Shown here piece after piece: positions 1 to 9,459 of a stretch of DNA of 40,558 nucleotides; within the stretch, counting starts at the first letter, position 1; every line of letters starts with the position of its first letter. Position numbers and translations under genes: made by a program. This DNA is from an uncultured Clostridia bacterium (GTDB lineage Bacteria > Bacillota > Clostridia > Oscillospirales > Acutalibacteraceae). The notes beneath the pieces were generated by a model. It saw only the letters and a list, made by a program, of their open reading frames with translations, ran no database searches and was not told the origin of the DNA. Location: assembly GCA_947631705.1 (NCBI GenBank), contig CANRMJ010000012.1, positions 1 to 40,558 of the forward strand, read 5' to 3'.

Positions 1-1680
1 AATGTGGAATTTTTCGGTAATATAGTGATATGAATAATCAACACCGATTTTTTCGAGTGTCTGCGCGGATATAGTGTTCAGCGAATTTGAAAGACCGTAT
101 TGAACCGTAACGTTTCTGCCGGAATATTTGCCGCCCTCATTTGTTGGCCACCACTTGCCCTTAACTTTTCGTAAAGGCTTATCCGGCGTCAGCGTAGACC
201 AATAAATATCAACATCATCGCTGTTAAGACTTTTTTCAAAAGCCGGTCCGTATACCGAAAGAGGTTTGATTGTTGAACCGGGCGGTCTTTTTGCGTCTGT
301 TGCCCTGTTAAAATTAAGCGCAGTGTCCTTCTTGCCAGTTCCTCCGATTATTCCGAGAACACGACCCTCATAGTTCATCACAGCCATAGCGCCCTGAACA
401 GTTTCATCGGGCATTCGCCTATAGTTTTCATAAACGTCCTCAAGAGAATTTTGAACGTCAAAATCAATGGCTGAATATATTTTAAGACCGCCGCCGTAAA
501 TCATGGATTTTGCTTTTCTGTATGTGTATCCTTGTTTTTGGAGGTCGTCCATAACAGTATTGATAACATAGTCAATATACCATGAGTCAATTACATTTGT
601 TTTGGATTCGGATTCATCTTCTGTTATCTGACTGCCGCCGTAATTGGGACTGTTTGTAAACACCATTTCATAGTCAATCGCCTCATCGTGCTGTTCCTGG
701 GTTATAAACCCTTCGGCGAGCATCTGATCTATTATCCACACCTGGCGTTCCCTGTTAGCCTCGGGATGTCTGAGCGGATTATTTGCGCTCGGTTTATTTG
801 TGATGGCAACAAGGCAAGCACACTCGGCAATATTCAGATTTGAAACGTCTTTTCCGAAATATTTTTCCGCGGCGGTTTTAACGCCGTAGCATCCCTCCGA
901 GAGATAAATCGTATTAAGATAAGCCTCAACTATTTCGTTTTTATCGTGATAGCGTTCAAGATTGAGGGCGGAAAGAATCTCATTGAATTTTCTTGCAAAT
1001 GTAACCTGGCTTTCATCGGTCAAATTCTTTATAAGCTGTTGAGTGATAGTTGAGCCACCCTGTCCGAAATTCTTGGGTTTTACAATAACTCCGACAGTTC
1101 TTATCCAGTCTACGCCGTGGTGTTTCTTAAATCTTGTGTCTTCGGCGGCAATAGCCGCCTCGTCCATATATGGGCTCATATCGTCAAGATTGACCCAAAT
1201 ACGGTTTTCTTCACCGTGAAGGCGAGTCATTTCAACCTGATTTCCGTCTGAATCAGTGCCGTAAATAAAAGAAGTTTGATTTTGCGAATACTTCTGAACG
1301 GTAAGGTCAAACACGGGGTCACCGTGAACAACACTGTAGCCGTATATCGTTATAACGGAAACACAAACTATTCCCACAACTGCGATAACAAGAGCGATTC
1401 CCGCAAAAAATCGAAAAATATTAAAAGCTATCTTTTGACCTTTTGTTCTTGTTGGCTGTGGCTTTTTACGTTTATTTTTATTTTTGCCGGAGGCAATTTC
1501 TTTTTCAATTACTCTGCCTCTTTTCAGGCGCTTAGAATCGTCCTTCCCCGTTTTATCAACCTTGTAGGCGGAAGGAACTTTTTTCTCCTCATCTCTCTGC
1601 CTTTTCTTGTCTTCATTATATACTTTGGCAGAATTGTTCATAAAAGATTCAAGCAAATCATCATAATCTTTTGATGCCAT
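1..1680 (-). CDS. ponA: Class A penicillin-binding protein (PBP1A type), 3' end outside window
   Basis: Bifunctional peptidoglycan glycosyltransferase/transpeptidase acting at the outer face of the membrane. The 560 codons present run from the start at 1680 to the window edge without a stop. They show a basic cytoplasmic tail of about 85 residues, a transmembrane helix near residues 91-113, the glycosyltransferase motif EDTRFKKHHG (catalytic Glu180) and GGSTITQQ (208-215), then the transpeptidase SxxK box STIK (Ser469, Lys472) and SxN box SLN (533-535). The KTG box lies beyond the window. Two in-frame ATGs follow GGGAGG. The first touches the ribosome binding site, so the second (1678-1680), spaced 7 nt, is chosen. 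The family is certain; the gene symbol is by analogy with Bacillus. Confidence 0.95.
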   Translation of the reverse strand, partial: MASKDYDDLLESFMNNSAKVYNEDKKRQRDEEKKVPSAYKVDKTGKDDSKRLKRGRVIEKEIASGKNKNKRKKPQPTRTKGQKIAFNIFRFFAGIALVIAVVGIVCVSVITIYGYSVVHGDPVFDLTVQKYSQNQTSFIYGTDSDGNQVEMTRLHGEENRIWVNLDDMSPYMDEAAIAAEDTRFKKHHGVDWIRTVGVIVKPKNFGQGGSTITQQLIKNLTDESQVTFARKFNEILSALNLERYHDKNEIVEAYLNTIYLSEGCYGVKTAAEKYFGKDVSNLNIAECACLVAITNKPSANNPLRHPEANRERQVWIIDQMLAEGFITQEQHDEAIDYEMVFTNSPNYGGSQITEDESESKTNVIDSWYIDYVINTVMDDLQKQGYTYRKAKSMIYGGGLKIYSAIDFDVQNSLEDVYENYRRMPDETVQGAMAVMNYEGRVLGIIGGTGKKDTALNFNRATDAKRPPGSTIKPLSVYGPAFEKSLNSDDVDIYWSTLTPDKPLRKVKGKWWPTNEGGKYSGRNVTVQYGLSNSLNTISAQTLEKIGVDYSYHYITEKFHI

Positions 1681-1722
1681 ATTCATACCTCCCAAAACAA
1701 GTTTAGACTGACAATATTATTT

Positions 1723-1751
1723 ATTATACAATAATTTAATTATTTAATAAA
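1723..1751 (-). promoter_or_regulatory. Possible promoter of the penicillin-binding protein gene
   Basis: A perfect TATAAT (1723-1728, minus strand) lies about 45 nt before the start codon with TTTATT 17 nt upstream. The -10 is good and the -35 poor, in a very A+T-rich stretch, so this could be chance. Confidence 0.35.
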
Positions 1752-1773
1752 GGATTAATTTGTAAATTTAATA

Positions 1774-2652
1774 TTATTTTTCGTCTTTATTCATCAAACG
1801 CGCACGTTTATTATTCATCAATGTGATTTTTTTAGAAACAACAACTCCGTCATAAGTCATTTTTGCCCTTATAAATGCCCAAAATTTCTTTTTGCACCGC
1901 TTACATTCGCACACGGCTCGGTATGTTTTGTTTACCGATTCAAAATCTGTAAGCGTGCGAAGTGCGGAATTACAAAATAAGCATTTGAGATCCTGTGAAT
2001 AAACGTTAAAACCTTCGGTTACGTTTTTAGTTAAGTAATACGGTTTGAATACAAGTCTTTCAAAGAAATCCCCGTCACAATTAATTACATAATCCGAAAG
2101 AATGTTTTTATCAAAAACGCTTTTGAAACACTTAGCAGTAAGATAACAGTCTTCAAGTGCTCTGTGAAGATTTTCTTCACTTAATGATATATTAAACGCC
2201 TCAGCGCAGTGAGCAAGGCTGATTTGATTTCCCGAATCAGATTGAAGAAAAGATTGGCAGTATTTCTGAACATCAACGTATTTTTTTAAAAAATCTATAT
2301 AGGAATTGCCGAGAAATTTTTTACAGTTATCAATAAGAACATACAAATCACTGTTTGACCAGCTCATAAAAATATTTCCTTCGCCGGTGCTCCAGCGAGC
2401 AAAATCTTTTAAAGCATACTCAAAAGGTATTCCGTTTGCTGCAATTTCATCAGCCGTGATGTGCGTCAGATTTTTAAATCTTGAAGAGAGCTTAGTTGAC
2501 AGTCTCGGCTTTATAAGCAATTTAAAAGTATCTGTAATATTCAGTTTTTCATCAAGCTTAACGGCACCGATTTCAATGATTTCGTTCATTCCCCTGCCGA
2601 GCTTATAATTATAAGCGTTATTCCACTCTAAATCAAATATCACATAGTTCAT
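1774..2652 (-). CDS. DEDDh 3'-5' exonuclease (KapD/DnaQ-like) with C-terminal zinc ribbon
   Basis: Predicted 3'-5' exonuclease of the RNase T/DnaQ superfamily, 292 aa. Exo I is FDLEWN near residue 6 (Asp and Glu metal ligands), followed by EIIEIGAVKLDE. Exo II lies around NSDLYVLIDNCK, and Exo III is HRALEDCYLTAK, where His and Asp complete the DEDDh set. In Bacillus the related KapD inhibits entry into sporulation through KinA; that role is known for the family only. Beyond the nuclease domain are two CxxC pairs (LKCLFC and CECKRC), a zinc-ribbon tail not usual in short DnaQ-like exonucleases. It starts directly behind the secG terminator, with only a weak AGGG ribosome binding site, and is separated from the next gene by about 90 A+T-rich bases. 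Confidence 0.85.
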   Translation of the reverse strand: MNYVIFDLEWNNAYNYKLGRGMNEIIEIGAVKLDEKLNITDTFKLLIKPRLSTKLSSRFKNLTHITADEIAANGIPFEYALKDFARWSTGEGNIFMSWSNSDLYVLIDNCKKFLGNSYIDFLKKYVDVQKYCQSFLQSDSGNQISLAHCAEAFNISLSEENLHRALEDCYLTAKCFKSVFDKNILSDYVINCDGDFFERLVFKPYYLTKNVTEGFNVYSQDLKCLFCNSALRTLTDFESVNKTYRAVCECKRCKKKFWAFIRAKMTYDGVVVSKKITLMNNKRARLMNKDEK

Positions 2653-2671
2653 TAATTAAGACCCTGTCTGC

Positions 2672-2702
2672 AAAAAAAATAACCTTGCTGACGCAAGGCT
2701 AT
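2672..2702 (-). terminator. Rho-independent terminator of secG
   Basis: On the minus strand a 10-bp stem (ATAGCCTTGC against GCAAGGTTAT, one G-T pair) closes a GTCA loop and runs straight into a tract of T. It begins about 10 nt after the secG stop. Confidence 0.9.
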
Positions 2703-2711
2703 CAATAAATT

Positions 2712-2963
2712 TTAGCCAATGAAAAGGAAAATCATAAACGCTGCAAGCACAATAACAAAGAAACCGCCTATAAGCCATTTCGTTGCCTTTTCAAGCTTCG
2801 CCTCAATCGTGCGAGCCTTAGCCTTACCGAGAAAGGTTTCAGCGCCTCCGGCAATAGCACCGGAGAGATTCTGAGATCTTCCTTCCTGCATAAGAACAAC
2901 AATGGTGATAATTATTGACGCAAAAATAAGAACAAAACCGAAAACATAATGATACCAAAGCAT
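2712..2963 (-). CDS. secG: Preprotein translocase subunit SecG
   Basis: Small subunit of the SecYEG protein-export channel, 83 aa from the chosen start. Two transmembrane helices are visible (about residues 5-25 and 60-82) joined by the conserved SecG loop: VLMQEGRSQNLSGAIAGG, then ETFLGK. The upstream in-frame ATG at 2970-2972 directly abuts GGAGG (2973-2977) and is too close to serve. The ATG at 2961-2963 has 9-nt spacing and gives the usual SecG N-terminus. It is a single-gene transcript with its own promoter and terminator; rnr and smpB, its frequent partners in Firmicutes, are not beside it. Confidence 0.95.
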   Translation of the reverse strand: MLWYHYVFGFVLIFASIIITIVVLMQEGRSQNLSGAIAGGAETFLGKAKARTIEAKLEKATKWLIGGFFVIVLAAFMIFLFIG

Positions 2964-2997
2964 CGTAAACATCCTCCAGATAAATTAATACTTATGA

Positions 2998-3026
2998 ATT
3001 ATATCACAACGCAAAATATATTGCAA
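2998..3026 (-). promoter_or_regulatory. secG promoter, extended -10 sigma-A type
   Basis: Minus strand TTGCAA (3021-3026), 17-nt spacer, TATAAT (2998-3003), with TGA just before the -10, giving an extended -10. Confidence 0.85.
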
Positions 3027-3117
3027 GAGTTTTTTACCATTAATTAACTTGAATTATTGATGCGTTTTAAAGAAAAATATAAATGTCGGTATGATAAATG
3101 CGTTTGCCCTACCGGCT

Positions 3118-3135
3118 GCCGCCCTTTCGGGCGGC
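3118..3135. terminator. GC-rich hairpin after the topoisomerase A-subunit gene
   Basis: Perfect 7-bp stem GCCGCCC/GGGCGGC with a TTTC loop, 18 nt past the stop of the A-subunit gene. The T-rich tail (ATTTTAC) is on the plus strand; on the minus strand, where the gene is read, no T tract follows. It may be an incomplete terminator or an RNA 3'-end stabiliser. Confidence 0.55.
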
Positions 3136-3152
3136 ATTTTACTTAAAATATT

Positions 3153-5302
3153 TTAAAAAGTAAGCTGTTCTCCCAAATCGCCTGCGCTCGGAAGAGCTCC
3201 AAGAGCGGGAAGATTTTTCGGGCGGTATCTCCACGCCTTTTCAAATTCGCCCTCTTGATAGAGATGAACAGAAACGACCCTGTCTGTTTTTTTCTTTAAA
3301 GTCATTGCCTGCACACCTTGCGTATTCTTTGTTGTTTTAGGAAGAACAGAGGCAGTATTAATAAGCAGCTTTCTTTCATTAGAACCGCAGATAACTATAT
3401 CGGTGTCCTCAGGAAGATACAAAGCGGCTGCAAGCGGAGATTTTGCCGAATAGGCATTAATAAGCTTTTTCCTGTTAGTTTTTGTTTCATAAGATTGCAA
3501 GTCAACCTTCGCTATTTTGCCGTTTTCAAACATAAATATCATATAGCCCTTATATTCCGCGAAAACAACAACGCAGGAAACCTCTTCACCGTCATCCATA
3601 TTGAGCTTTGCCGGAACATATTCGCCCATAACGGAGGCTTTTGTATCCTGAAAATCATCTACCTTTGCCTTATAAACCTGTTGCTTGTTTGTAAAGACGA
3701 GGACATTATCTTTATTTGAACATTCAACTTCGTTAACGATTTTATCGCCCTCTTTAACCTTCTGTTCACCGCTCATACGCAGATTTGCGGTTTTAATTTT
3801 CTTAACATAACCGCCTGCCGAAATAAACATTGTAACAGGATAGTCGGGAGTTTCCGGCTCGGTCAAGACGATTTCATTCGGAACTTCATAAAGAATCTGT
3901 GAACGTCTGCCCGTATCATATCTGCTGATTACGTTTTCAAGCTCGGAGATAATGATTTTTTTCATTCTCGTTTTGCTTGAAAGCGTTTTCTCAAGGTCGG
4001 CAATATCGTTTTCAAAATCCTCAATATCCTTTATGCGCTTTAGGATATATTCACGGTTCAGATGGCGCAGCTTGATTTCCGCAACATATTCCGCCTGCGT
4101 TTCGTCAATGCCAAAGCCTATCATAAGATTAGGCACAACCTCAGACTCGCTTTTTGTTTCACGGATAATCTTTATTGCCTTATCAATATCAAGCAGAATT
4201 TTTGAAAGACCTTTCAGCAAATGAAGCTGATTGCGCTTTTTGGAAAGACTGAAATTAATTCTTCTTGTTATGCAGTTTAAACGGAACTTTAACCATTCGT
4301 TAAGAATTTCACGCACTCCGCGAACACCGGGCGCGCCGTCTATAAGCACGTTGAAGTTGCAGGAAAAAGCGTCTTCAAGAGGTGTTGATTTATAAAGCCT
4401 GTTCATAAGCGCGTCTGGATCTACGCCGCGCTTTAAATCAATTGTAATTTTAAGTCCCTTTAAATCGGTTTCATCGCGGATATCCGAAATTTCCTTTATT
4501 TTATTGGCTTTTACAAGCTCAATAATTTTATCAATGATAGCCTCCGAAGTTGTTGTTGGAGGTATTTCCGTTACTTCTATGCAGTTATAAAATTTATCGT
4601 AAGTATATTTTGAGCGCACTTTAACGGTTCCGCGCCCGGTAGCGTAAATCTTTTCAAGCTCCTCTTTATCATAAATAATATAGCCGCCGCCAACAAAATC
4701 CGGCGCGATAAGAGTATCGGATATAATATGTTCGGGATTTTTTATCAGCGCAATCGTTGTTTCACATAATTCTTTTATATTAAACGACGCTATTGAAGAC
4801 GCCATACCTACAGCTATGCCGGTTGTTACATTACATAATATGGTTGGAAAAGTAACAGGCAGCAGGCGCGGTTCTTTCATTGTGTTATCATAATTATCAA
4901 CGAAATCAACGGTATCTTTATTTATATCGTCAAAAAGTTCTCTGCAAATAGGCGCAAGCTTTGCCTCTGTATATCGTGAGGCGGCGTACATCATATTTTT
5001 TGAGTAAGCCTTACCGAAATTGCCCTTTGACTCAACAAACGGGTATAAAAGCTTTTAACAGTGTTGCCCTTTAAAAGATCCATATTATACATAGTATAGA
5101 GCAGCTTTCTGTGAGACGGTTTCAGCCCGTCTATCTCGGGAATTGCGCGCGAAAGTATAACGCTCATAGCGTAGGGCATAAAATTTTTTATGAGCGTGTC
5201 TGTAACTATTTCGGTTTTAACAGTACCGGCGTCTTCTATATGAACATTGTCGCTGAGGGGGTTACTGTTATCAGTAGGAACTGTCTTTCTTCTTTTAGCC
5301 AT
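3153..5302 (-). pseudogene. parC: Type IIA topoisomerase A subunit (ParC/GyrA-like), broken by internal deletion and frameshift
   Basis: DNA-cleaving subunit of topoisomerase IV/gyrase. The start at 5302 (ribosome binding site GGGAGG, 15 nt after the B-subunit stop) reads 84 normal residues through IPEIDGLKPSHRKLLYTMYN and LLKGNTVKS, then out of frame to a stop at 4991. The family sequence resumes in the -1 frame at 5051 with LLYPFVESKGNFGKAYS, then AASRYTEAKL (catalytic Tyr), and runs intact to 3153. By comparison with ParC about 31 residues, including the whole quinolone-resistance helix (the HPHGD...Y region), are missing between the two parts, so frameshifting alone could not restore a normal protein. 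The intact length would be near 745 aa, shorter than usual GyrA, which favours ParC. Sequencing or assembly error is the alternative. Confidence 0.85.
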
Positions 5303-5317
5303 AGTTAAATTCCTCCC

Positions 5318-7294
5318 TTAGCTTACGTCTGCCGCGTCAACATAAAGATGACCGAAATCCGTGATATACTGTTTTCGGCCGTCAAGATCGTCGCCGAGGA
5401 GCAAATCGAAAATCCGAGACGTCTTCTCCGCCTCGTCCGGCGTTACACGAATAAGTCTTCTTGTGGCGGGATTCATAGTTGTGAGAGCCATCATTTCAGC
5501 CTCATTTTCACCAAGACCCTTTGAACGCTGAACGGTATATTTCCGATCTCCGATTTCTTCTCTGATTCTTTCCATCTCAATTTCATTATAGGCAAAAAAG
5601 GTCTGATCCTTGCAAGTAACCTCATAAAGCGGCGATTCGGCAATAAAGACTTTCCCCTCCTCAATCAGCTTTGGCATAAGGCGGTAAATCATTGTTAGAA
5701 TCATTGTTCTGATATGAAAACCGTCAACATCGGCATCAGTGCAGATAAGCACCTTGTTCCAACGCAGGTTATTCATATCAAAATCCGAAAGTCCCTTTGC
5801 CGCTTTTGAGCGAACTTCAACACCGCAGCCGAGAACTTTGATTAAATCGGTAATTATTTCACTTTTGAAAATCTTATCGTACTCACATTTCAGGCAATTG
5901 AGGATTTTACCTCTAACAGGCATAATTGCCTGAAAATTAGCGTCTCTCGCCTGTTTGCAGGCTCCGAGAGCCGAATCGCCCTCAACTATAAATATTTCCC
6001 TCTCACTCACGTCCTTTGAACGGCAGTCAACAAACTTCTGAATTCGGTTTGTCATATCAATTTTGCCTTGAAGTGTATTTTTGAGAGTCTTTCTGGTATT
6101 TTCCGCCTTAACGCGGCTTCTCATATTGATTATAACCTGATCGGCGATTTTTTCCGCCTCAATCTTGTTCTCAATAAAATAAACCTCAAGCTGCCTGCGG
6201 AAAAATTCTGTCATCGCGTCCTGAATGAATTTGTTAGTAATCGCCTTTTTCGTTTGATTTTCATATGAAGTTTGGGTTGAAAAAGAAGAAACAACCAAAA
6301 TAAGAATGTCCTCAACGTCCTGAACGTTAATCTGACTGTCTGTTTTGCTGTATTTGTTATTTGCCTTTAAATAGCTGTTTATCTGGTTAACAAACGCGCT
6401 TCTAAACGCCTTTTCGGGCGAGCCGCCGTGTTCAAGATAGCTTGAATTGTGGTAATACTCTTTTATCTGTGTTTTAAGAGAAAAGCAAAGAGCGGTCTTT
6501 ATTTTAAGTTTGTAATCTTTTAAATCACCGCGGTCTCTTCCCTTTCTTTCACATTCCCAGTATTGCGGTGTTGTAAATGCAGAATCACCCGCAAGCTCAT
6601 TAACGTAATCCTTAATACCGTCTTTATAGCAATATTCGGTAGTTTCAAATTTAGAGCCTGTCTGATTTTTAAAAACAAAAGTAACGCCGTCGTTAACGAT
6701 AGCTTGTCTTTTAATAGTTTCGTGAAAGTATTCTGTGGGAACGTTGATATCTGTAAACACCTCTAAATCGGGTTTCCATCTTATTCTTGTGCCCGTATCC
6801 CTTTTAGAATATTCTTCCTTGTGAAGTCCGCCGATATTTTCGCCCTTTTCAAAATGGAGTTTATAGCAATATCCCCCTGTATGAATTTCAGCGTCCATAT
6901 ATTCCGAGGCATACTGCGTGGCGCATAGACCAAGACCGTTTAAACCGAGTGAAAATTCATAGTTTTCCTCACCGTTTTCATATTTGCCGCCTGCGTACAT
7001 TTCGCAAAAAAGGAGTTTCCAGTTGTATTCGCCTTCAGCCTTGTTGTAGTCAACAGGGATTCCCGCGCCGAAATCCTGAACTTCAACCGAACCGTCCTCA
7101 AATTTTGTTACAATTATTTTGTTTCCTCTGCCCTCTCGCGCCTCGTCTATAGAATTAGACATAATTTCAAATATTGAGTGCTGGCAGCCTTCAATACCGT
7201 CGGAACCAAAGATAACTGCCGGTCTTTTTCTGACGCGGTCAGCACCTTTGAGAGATTTTATACTATCATTTCCGTAATCATTATTTTTAGCCAT
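5318..7294 (-). CDS. parE: Type IIA topoisomerase ATPase subunit (ParE/GyrB-like)
   Basis: ATP-driven subunit of topoisomerase IV or a second gyrase, 658 aa, a normal ParE length. The GHKL ATPase site is EIMSNSIDEA (43-52), VQDFGAGIP (72-80) and the lid GLNGLG (117-122). The TOPRIM magnesium site shows EGDSALG near residue 438 and DADVDG near 520, followed by SKGLGE. The start has GGAGGT at 6 nt. It precedes the A subunit by 15 nt in one operon, as usual for this pair. This subunit appears intact while its partner is disrupted, so the lesion in the A subunit is either recent or artefactual. Assignment to ParE rather than GyrB rests on length and divergence from canonical gyrase motifs. Confidence 0.9.
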   Translation of the reverse strand: MAKNNDYGNDSIKSLKGADRVRKRPAVIFGSDGIEGCQHSIFEIMSNSIDEAREGRGNKIIVTKFEDGSVEVQDFGAGIPVDYNKAEGEYNWKLLFCEMYAGGKYENGEENYEFSLGLNGLGLCATQYASEYMDAEIHTGGYCYKLHFEKGENIGGLHKEEYSKRDTGTRIRWKPDLEVFTDINVPTEYFHETIKRQAIVNDGVTFVFKNQTGSKFETTEYCYKDGIKDYVNELAGDSAFTTPQYWECERKGRDRGDLKDYKLKIKTALCFSLKTQIKEYYHNSSYLEHGGSPEKAFRSAFVNQINSYLKANNKYSKTDSQINVQDVEDILILVVSSFSTQTSYENQTKKAITNKFIQDAMTEFFRRQLEVYFIENKIEAEKIADQVIINMRSRVKAENTRKTLKNTLQGKIDMTNRIQKFVDCRSKDVSEREIFIVEGDSALGACKQARDANFQAIMPVRGKILNCLKCEYDKIFKSEIITDLIKVLGCGVEVRSKAAKGLSDFDMNNLRWNKVLICTDADVDGFHIRTMILTMIYRLMPKLIEEGKVFIAESPLYEVTCKDQTFFAYNEIEMERIREEIGDRKYTVQRSKGLGENEAEMMALTTMNPATRRLIRVTPDEAEKTSRIFDLLLGDDLDGRKQYITDFGHLYVDAADVS

Positions 7295-7330
7295 TTTTAC
7301 CTCCGTTTAAAGAAGTTCATACAGATTAAT

Positions 7331-7358
7331 ATTATACAAGATATTGTACTTTTGTCAA
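7331..7358 (-). promoter_or_regulatory. Consensus promoter of the topoisomerase operon
   Basis: Minus strand TTGACA (7353-7358), 16-nt spacer, TATAAT (7331-7336), about 37 nt before the start codon. Both hexamers are perfect. Confidence 0.9.
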
Positions 7359-7364
7359 GATTTC

Positions 7365-7378
7365 GTAATAATTATTAC
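7365..7378. repeat. 14-bp perfect palindrome just upstream of the topoisomerase -35 box
   Basis: GTAATAATTATTAC is self-complementary over its full length and begins 6 bp beyond the -35 hexamer. It may be an operator for a dimeric regulator or, being A+T-rich, simply part of an UP-like element. Confidence 0.5.
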
Positions 7379-7436
7379 AATATAGCGAATCGACATGAGA
7401 AAAAAACATAAATTTTTGTCACTTTTAAAAATCATT

Positions 7437-7470
7437 AAAAAAAGAAAGTGAGAATTTAGCTCTCACTTTC
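7437..7470 (-). terminator. Terminator of the RNase J - ftsH operon, overlapping the ftsH stop
   Basis: Minus strand stem GAAAGTGAGA/TCTCACTTTC (10 bp), loop GCTAAAT containing the TAA stop of ftsH, then seven T. The 5' arm encodes the last residues of FtsH. Confidence 0.92.
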
Positions 7471-9459
7471 TTCGCTTTCTTCATTTTCCGCGCCGTTGTT
7501 AATTTCATTATCATTATTTTCAGCGTCGGTATTATCTGTTGTTTCGTTTTCTGCCGAATCGTCTTTATTCTCGGACACAGCGTTATTTTCCTCTTTATTC
7601 GGAAGAGCGCCGGTTTTCATAAGAGATTCAAACTCTTCTCCCGAAATTTTTTCGTTTTTGAGAAGTGTTTCGGCAATCAGTATAAGTTTATCATTATGTT
7701 CTCGAAGAATTTTTTCCGTCATATTATAAGCGTGACGCATCATTTTTTCAATTTCCGCGTCGATTCTTGCGGAAGTTGCCTCACTGTAATTATTTACGTG
7801 ACCGTAATCTCTGCCGAGAAATACCTCATTGTTTTCATCGCTGTAAACAACAGGACCGAGCTCATCGCTCATACCGTATTTTGACACCATATCGCGGCAA
7901 ATTTGCGAAGCGCGCTGAAGATCGTTTGACGCGCCGGTTGAAATATCATCAAGAGAAATCGCCTCGGCAACACGACCTCCGAGCATAGATACGAGAAGAT
8001 CGAGCATTTCATTTTTGGAGTCATAATTCTCCTCCTGCGGCTGATACATCGTATATCCACCCGCTCCGAGCCCTCTCGGAATAATTGATATCTCCTGAAC
8101 GGGATCATGGTGCTCAAGATAATACGACGCAACGGCATGACCCGCTTCATGATAAGCGGTAAGTTTTTTAGCTCTTTCGGAATATTTATGCGATTTTTTC
8201 TCGGCGCCCATTACAACTTTTGTGCTTGCGTCCTGAATTTCAGCATATGAAATCGCATGCTTATGCCTGCGTGCGGCAAGCAGAGCGGCTTCGTTGAGCA
8301 AATTTTCAAGATCGGCGCCGGTGAAGCCCATAGTGCTCTTTGCAACCTCTTTCAGATTAACATCCGGCGCAAGCGGCTTGTTTCTTGAATGAACCTTGAG
8401 AATGTCCTCTCTTCCCTGCGCGTCGGGTCTGTTGACGGTGATTTGTCGGTCAAAACGACCCGGTCGCAGAAGTGCCGGATCAAGTACATCGGGTCTGTTC
8501 GTTGCGGCGATAACAATAACTCCGCTGTTTGTTCCGAATCCGTCCATCTCAACAAGAAGCTGATTAAGCGTTTGCTCTCTTTCATCGTTGCTGTTTCCGG
8601 CGCCGGCGCCTCTGTGTCTGCCCACGGCGTCTATTTCATCTATAAACACAATTGCCGGACTTTTCTTGATTGCCTGATTAAACAAATCTCTTACACGGCT
8701 TGCGCCCACGCCGACATACATTTCAACAAAATCAGAGCCTGAAATTGATAAAAACGGAACAACAGCTTCGCCCGCAACAGCCTTTGCAAGCAACGTTTTA
8801 CCTGTTCCCGGAGGTCCAACGAGCAACACGCCCTTAGGAATACGCGCACCGAGCTCCGTGAATTTTTTCGGATCTTTTAGGAAATCAACAATCTCCTGCA
8901 AATCATCTTTTTCCTCATCGCAACCCGCAACGTCCGCGAATGTTTTGGTTTCTCCGTTTTCGGAAAGACTTTTTGTTCGCACCTTGCCGAATCCGATGGA
9001 ACGGTTTGTTTCGTTATTCATTGTGGCTGTCATTCTTTTAACCATAAACCAACCGCCGACTATAAGCAAAACGGCAATTAATAAGGTTGGAAGAAGACTT
9101 ATAATCCAGTTTCGAGAGTTGCTTACCTTATAATTATAAACGATCTGATTATCCGGGTGCTCCTCGTTATAATCATTTACACTTTCTCTTATGTCTTCAA
9201 GAAAATAAGTTACGCTTTTAACATTATATTTTTCTTGAGCATCGGGATTTGCAAATGTTTTATAAACCATAGCTCCTGTCGATAAATCAAGCTCAAATTC
9301 CGACACTTGATCGGTTTTGAACAGATTTACTATTTCGCTGTATTTTTTCTCGGCGCTTTTATCCGCATTAACGTAATAAAACACAGCGCTTGAAAGAACT
9401 ATGGCTGTTAAAATACAGATAAGAATTGATGTCAAATTTTTAGACACATTATTGTTCAT
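7456..9459 (-). CDS. ftsH: ATP-dependent zinc metalloprotease FtsH
   Basis: Membrane-anchored AAA+ protease that extracts and degrades membrane and regulatory proteins, 667 aa. Transmembrane helices lie near residues 9-29 and 118-139 with the small extracytoplasmic domain between them. Walker A is GPPGTGKT (215-222), Walker B is [11 protein letters not shown] (270-280), the second region of homology is [20 protein letters not shown], and the zinc site is HEAGH (437-441). The C-terminus is a long acidic, Asn/Glu/Ser-rich tail, common in FtsH. The start overlaps the tilS stop by one base (TAATG), so translation is coupled. In Bacillus hpt lies between tilS and ftsH; here it is absent. It is the last gene of the operon. 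Confidence 0.98.
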   Translation of the reverse strand: MNNNVSKNLTSILICILTAIVLSSAVFYYVNADKSAEKKYSEIVNLFKTDQVSEFELDLSTGAMVYKTFANPDAQEKYNVKSVTYFLEDIRESVNDYNEEHPDNQIVYNYKVSNSRNWIISLLPTLLIAVLLIVGGWFMVKRMTATMNNETNRSIGFGKVRTKSLSENGETKTFADVAGCDEEKDDLQEIVDFLKDPKKFTELGARIPKGVLLVGPPGTGKTLLAKAVAGEAVVPFLSISGSDFVEMYVGVGASRVRDLFNQAIKKSPAIVFIDEIDAVGRHRGAGAGNSNDEREQTLNQLLVEMDGFGTNSGVIVIAATNRPDVLDPALLRPGRFDRQITVNRPDAQGREDILKVHSRNKPLAPDVNLKEVAKSTMGFTGADLENLLNEAALLAARRHKHAISYAEIQDASTKVVMGAEKKSHKYSERAKKLTAYHEAGHAVASYYLEHHDPVQEISIIPRGLGAGGYTMYQPQEENYDSKNEMLDLLVSMLGGRVAEAISLDDISTGASNDLQRASQICRDMVSKYGMSDELGPVVYSDENNEVFLGRDYGHVNNYSEATSARIDAEIEKMMRHAYNMTEKILREHNDKLILIAETLLKNEKISGEEFESLMKTGALPNKEENNAVSENKDDSAENETTDNTDAENNDNEINNGAENEESEESES

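Noticed and set aside
1276-1674. 132-aa plus-strand reading frame
   Set aside because: Lies antisense to the penicillin-binding protein, shows no family motif, and no ribosome binding site; a shadow frame.
3118-3135. Confident intrinsic terminator for the topoisomerase operon
   Set aside because: The T tract is on the opposite strand from the gene, so only a tentative call is made.
5049-5054. AAGCTT (HindIII site) at the topoisomerase deletion junction as evidence of a cloning artefact
   Set aside because: A collapsed HindIII fragment would need AAGCTT at the left side before deletion, where the family has Lys-Ser-Ala codons; a single short site is easily chance. Assembly error itself remains possible.
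5045-5060. Programmed -1 ribosomal frameshift in the topoisomerase A subunit
   Set aside because: No slippery X XXY YYZ heptamer in frame, and shifting would still leave the QRDR segment missing.
7869-8150. Frames opposite or within ftsH
   Set aside because: Arg-rich composition typical of shadow frames and no start signal.
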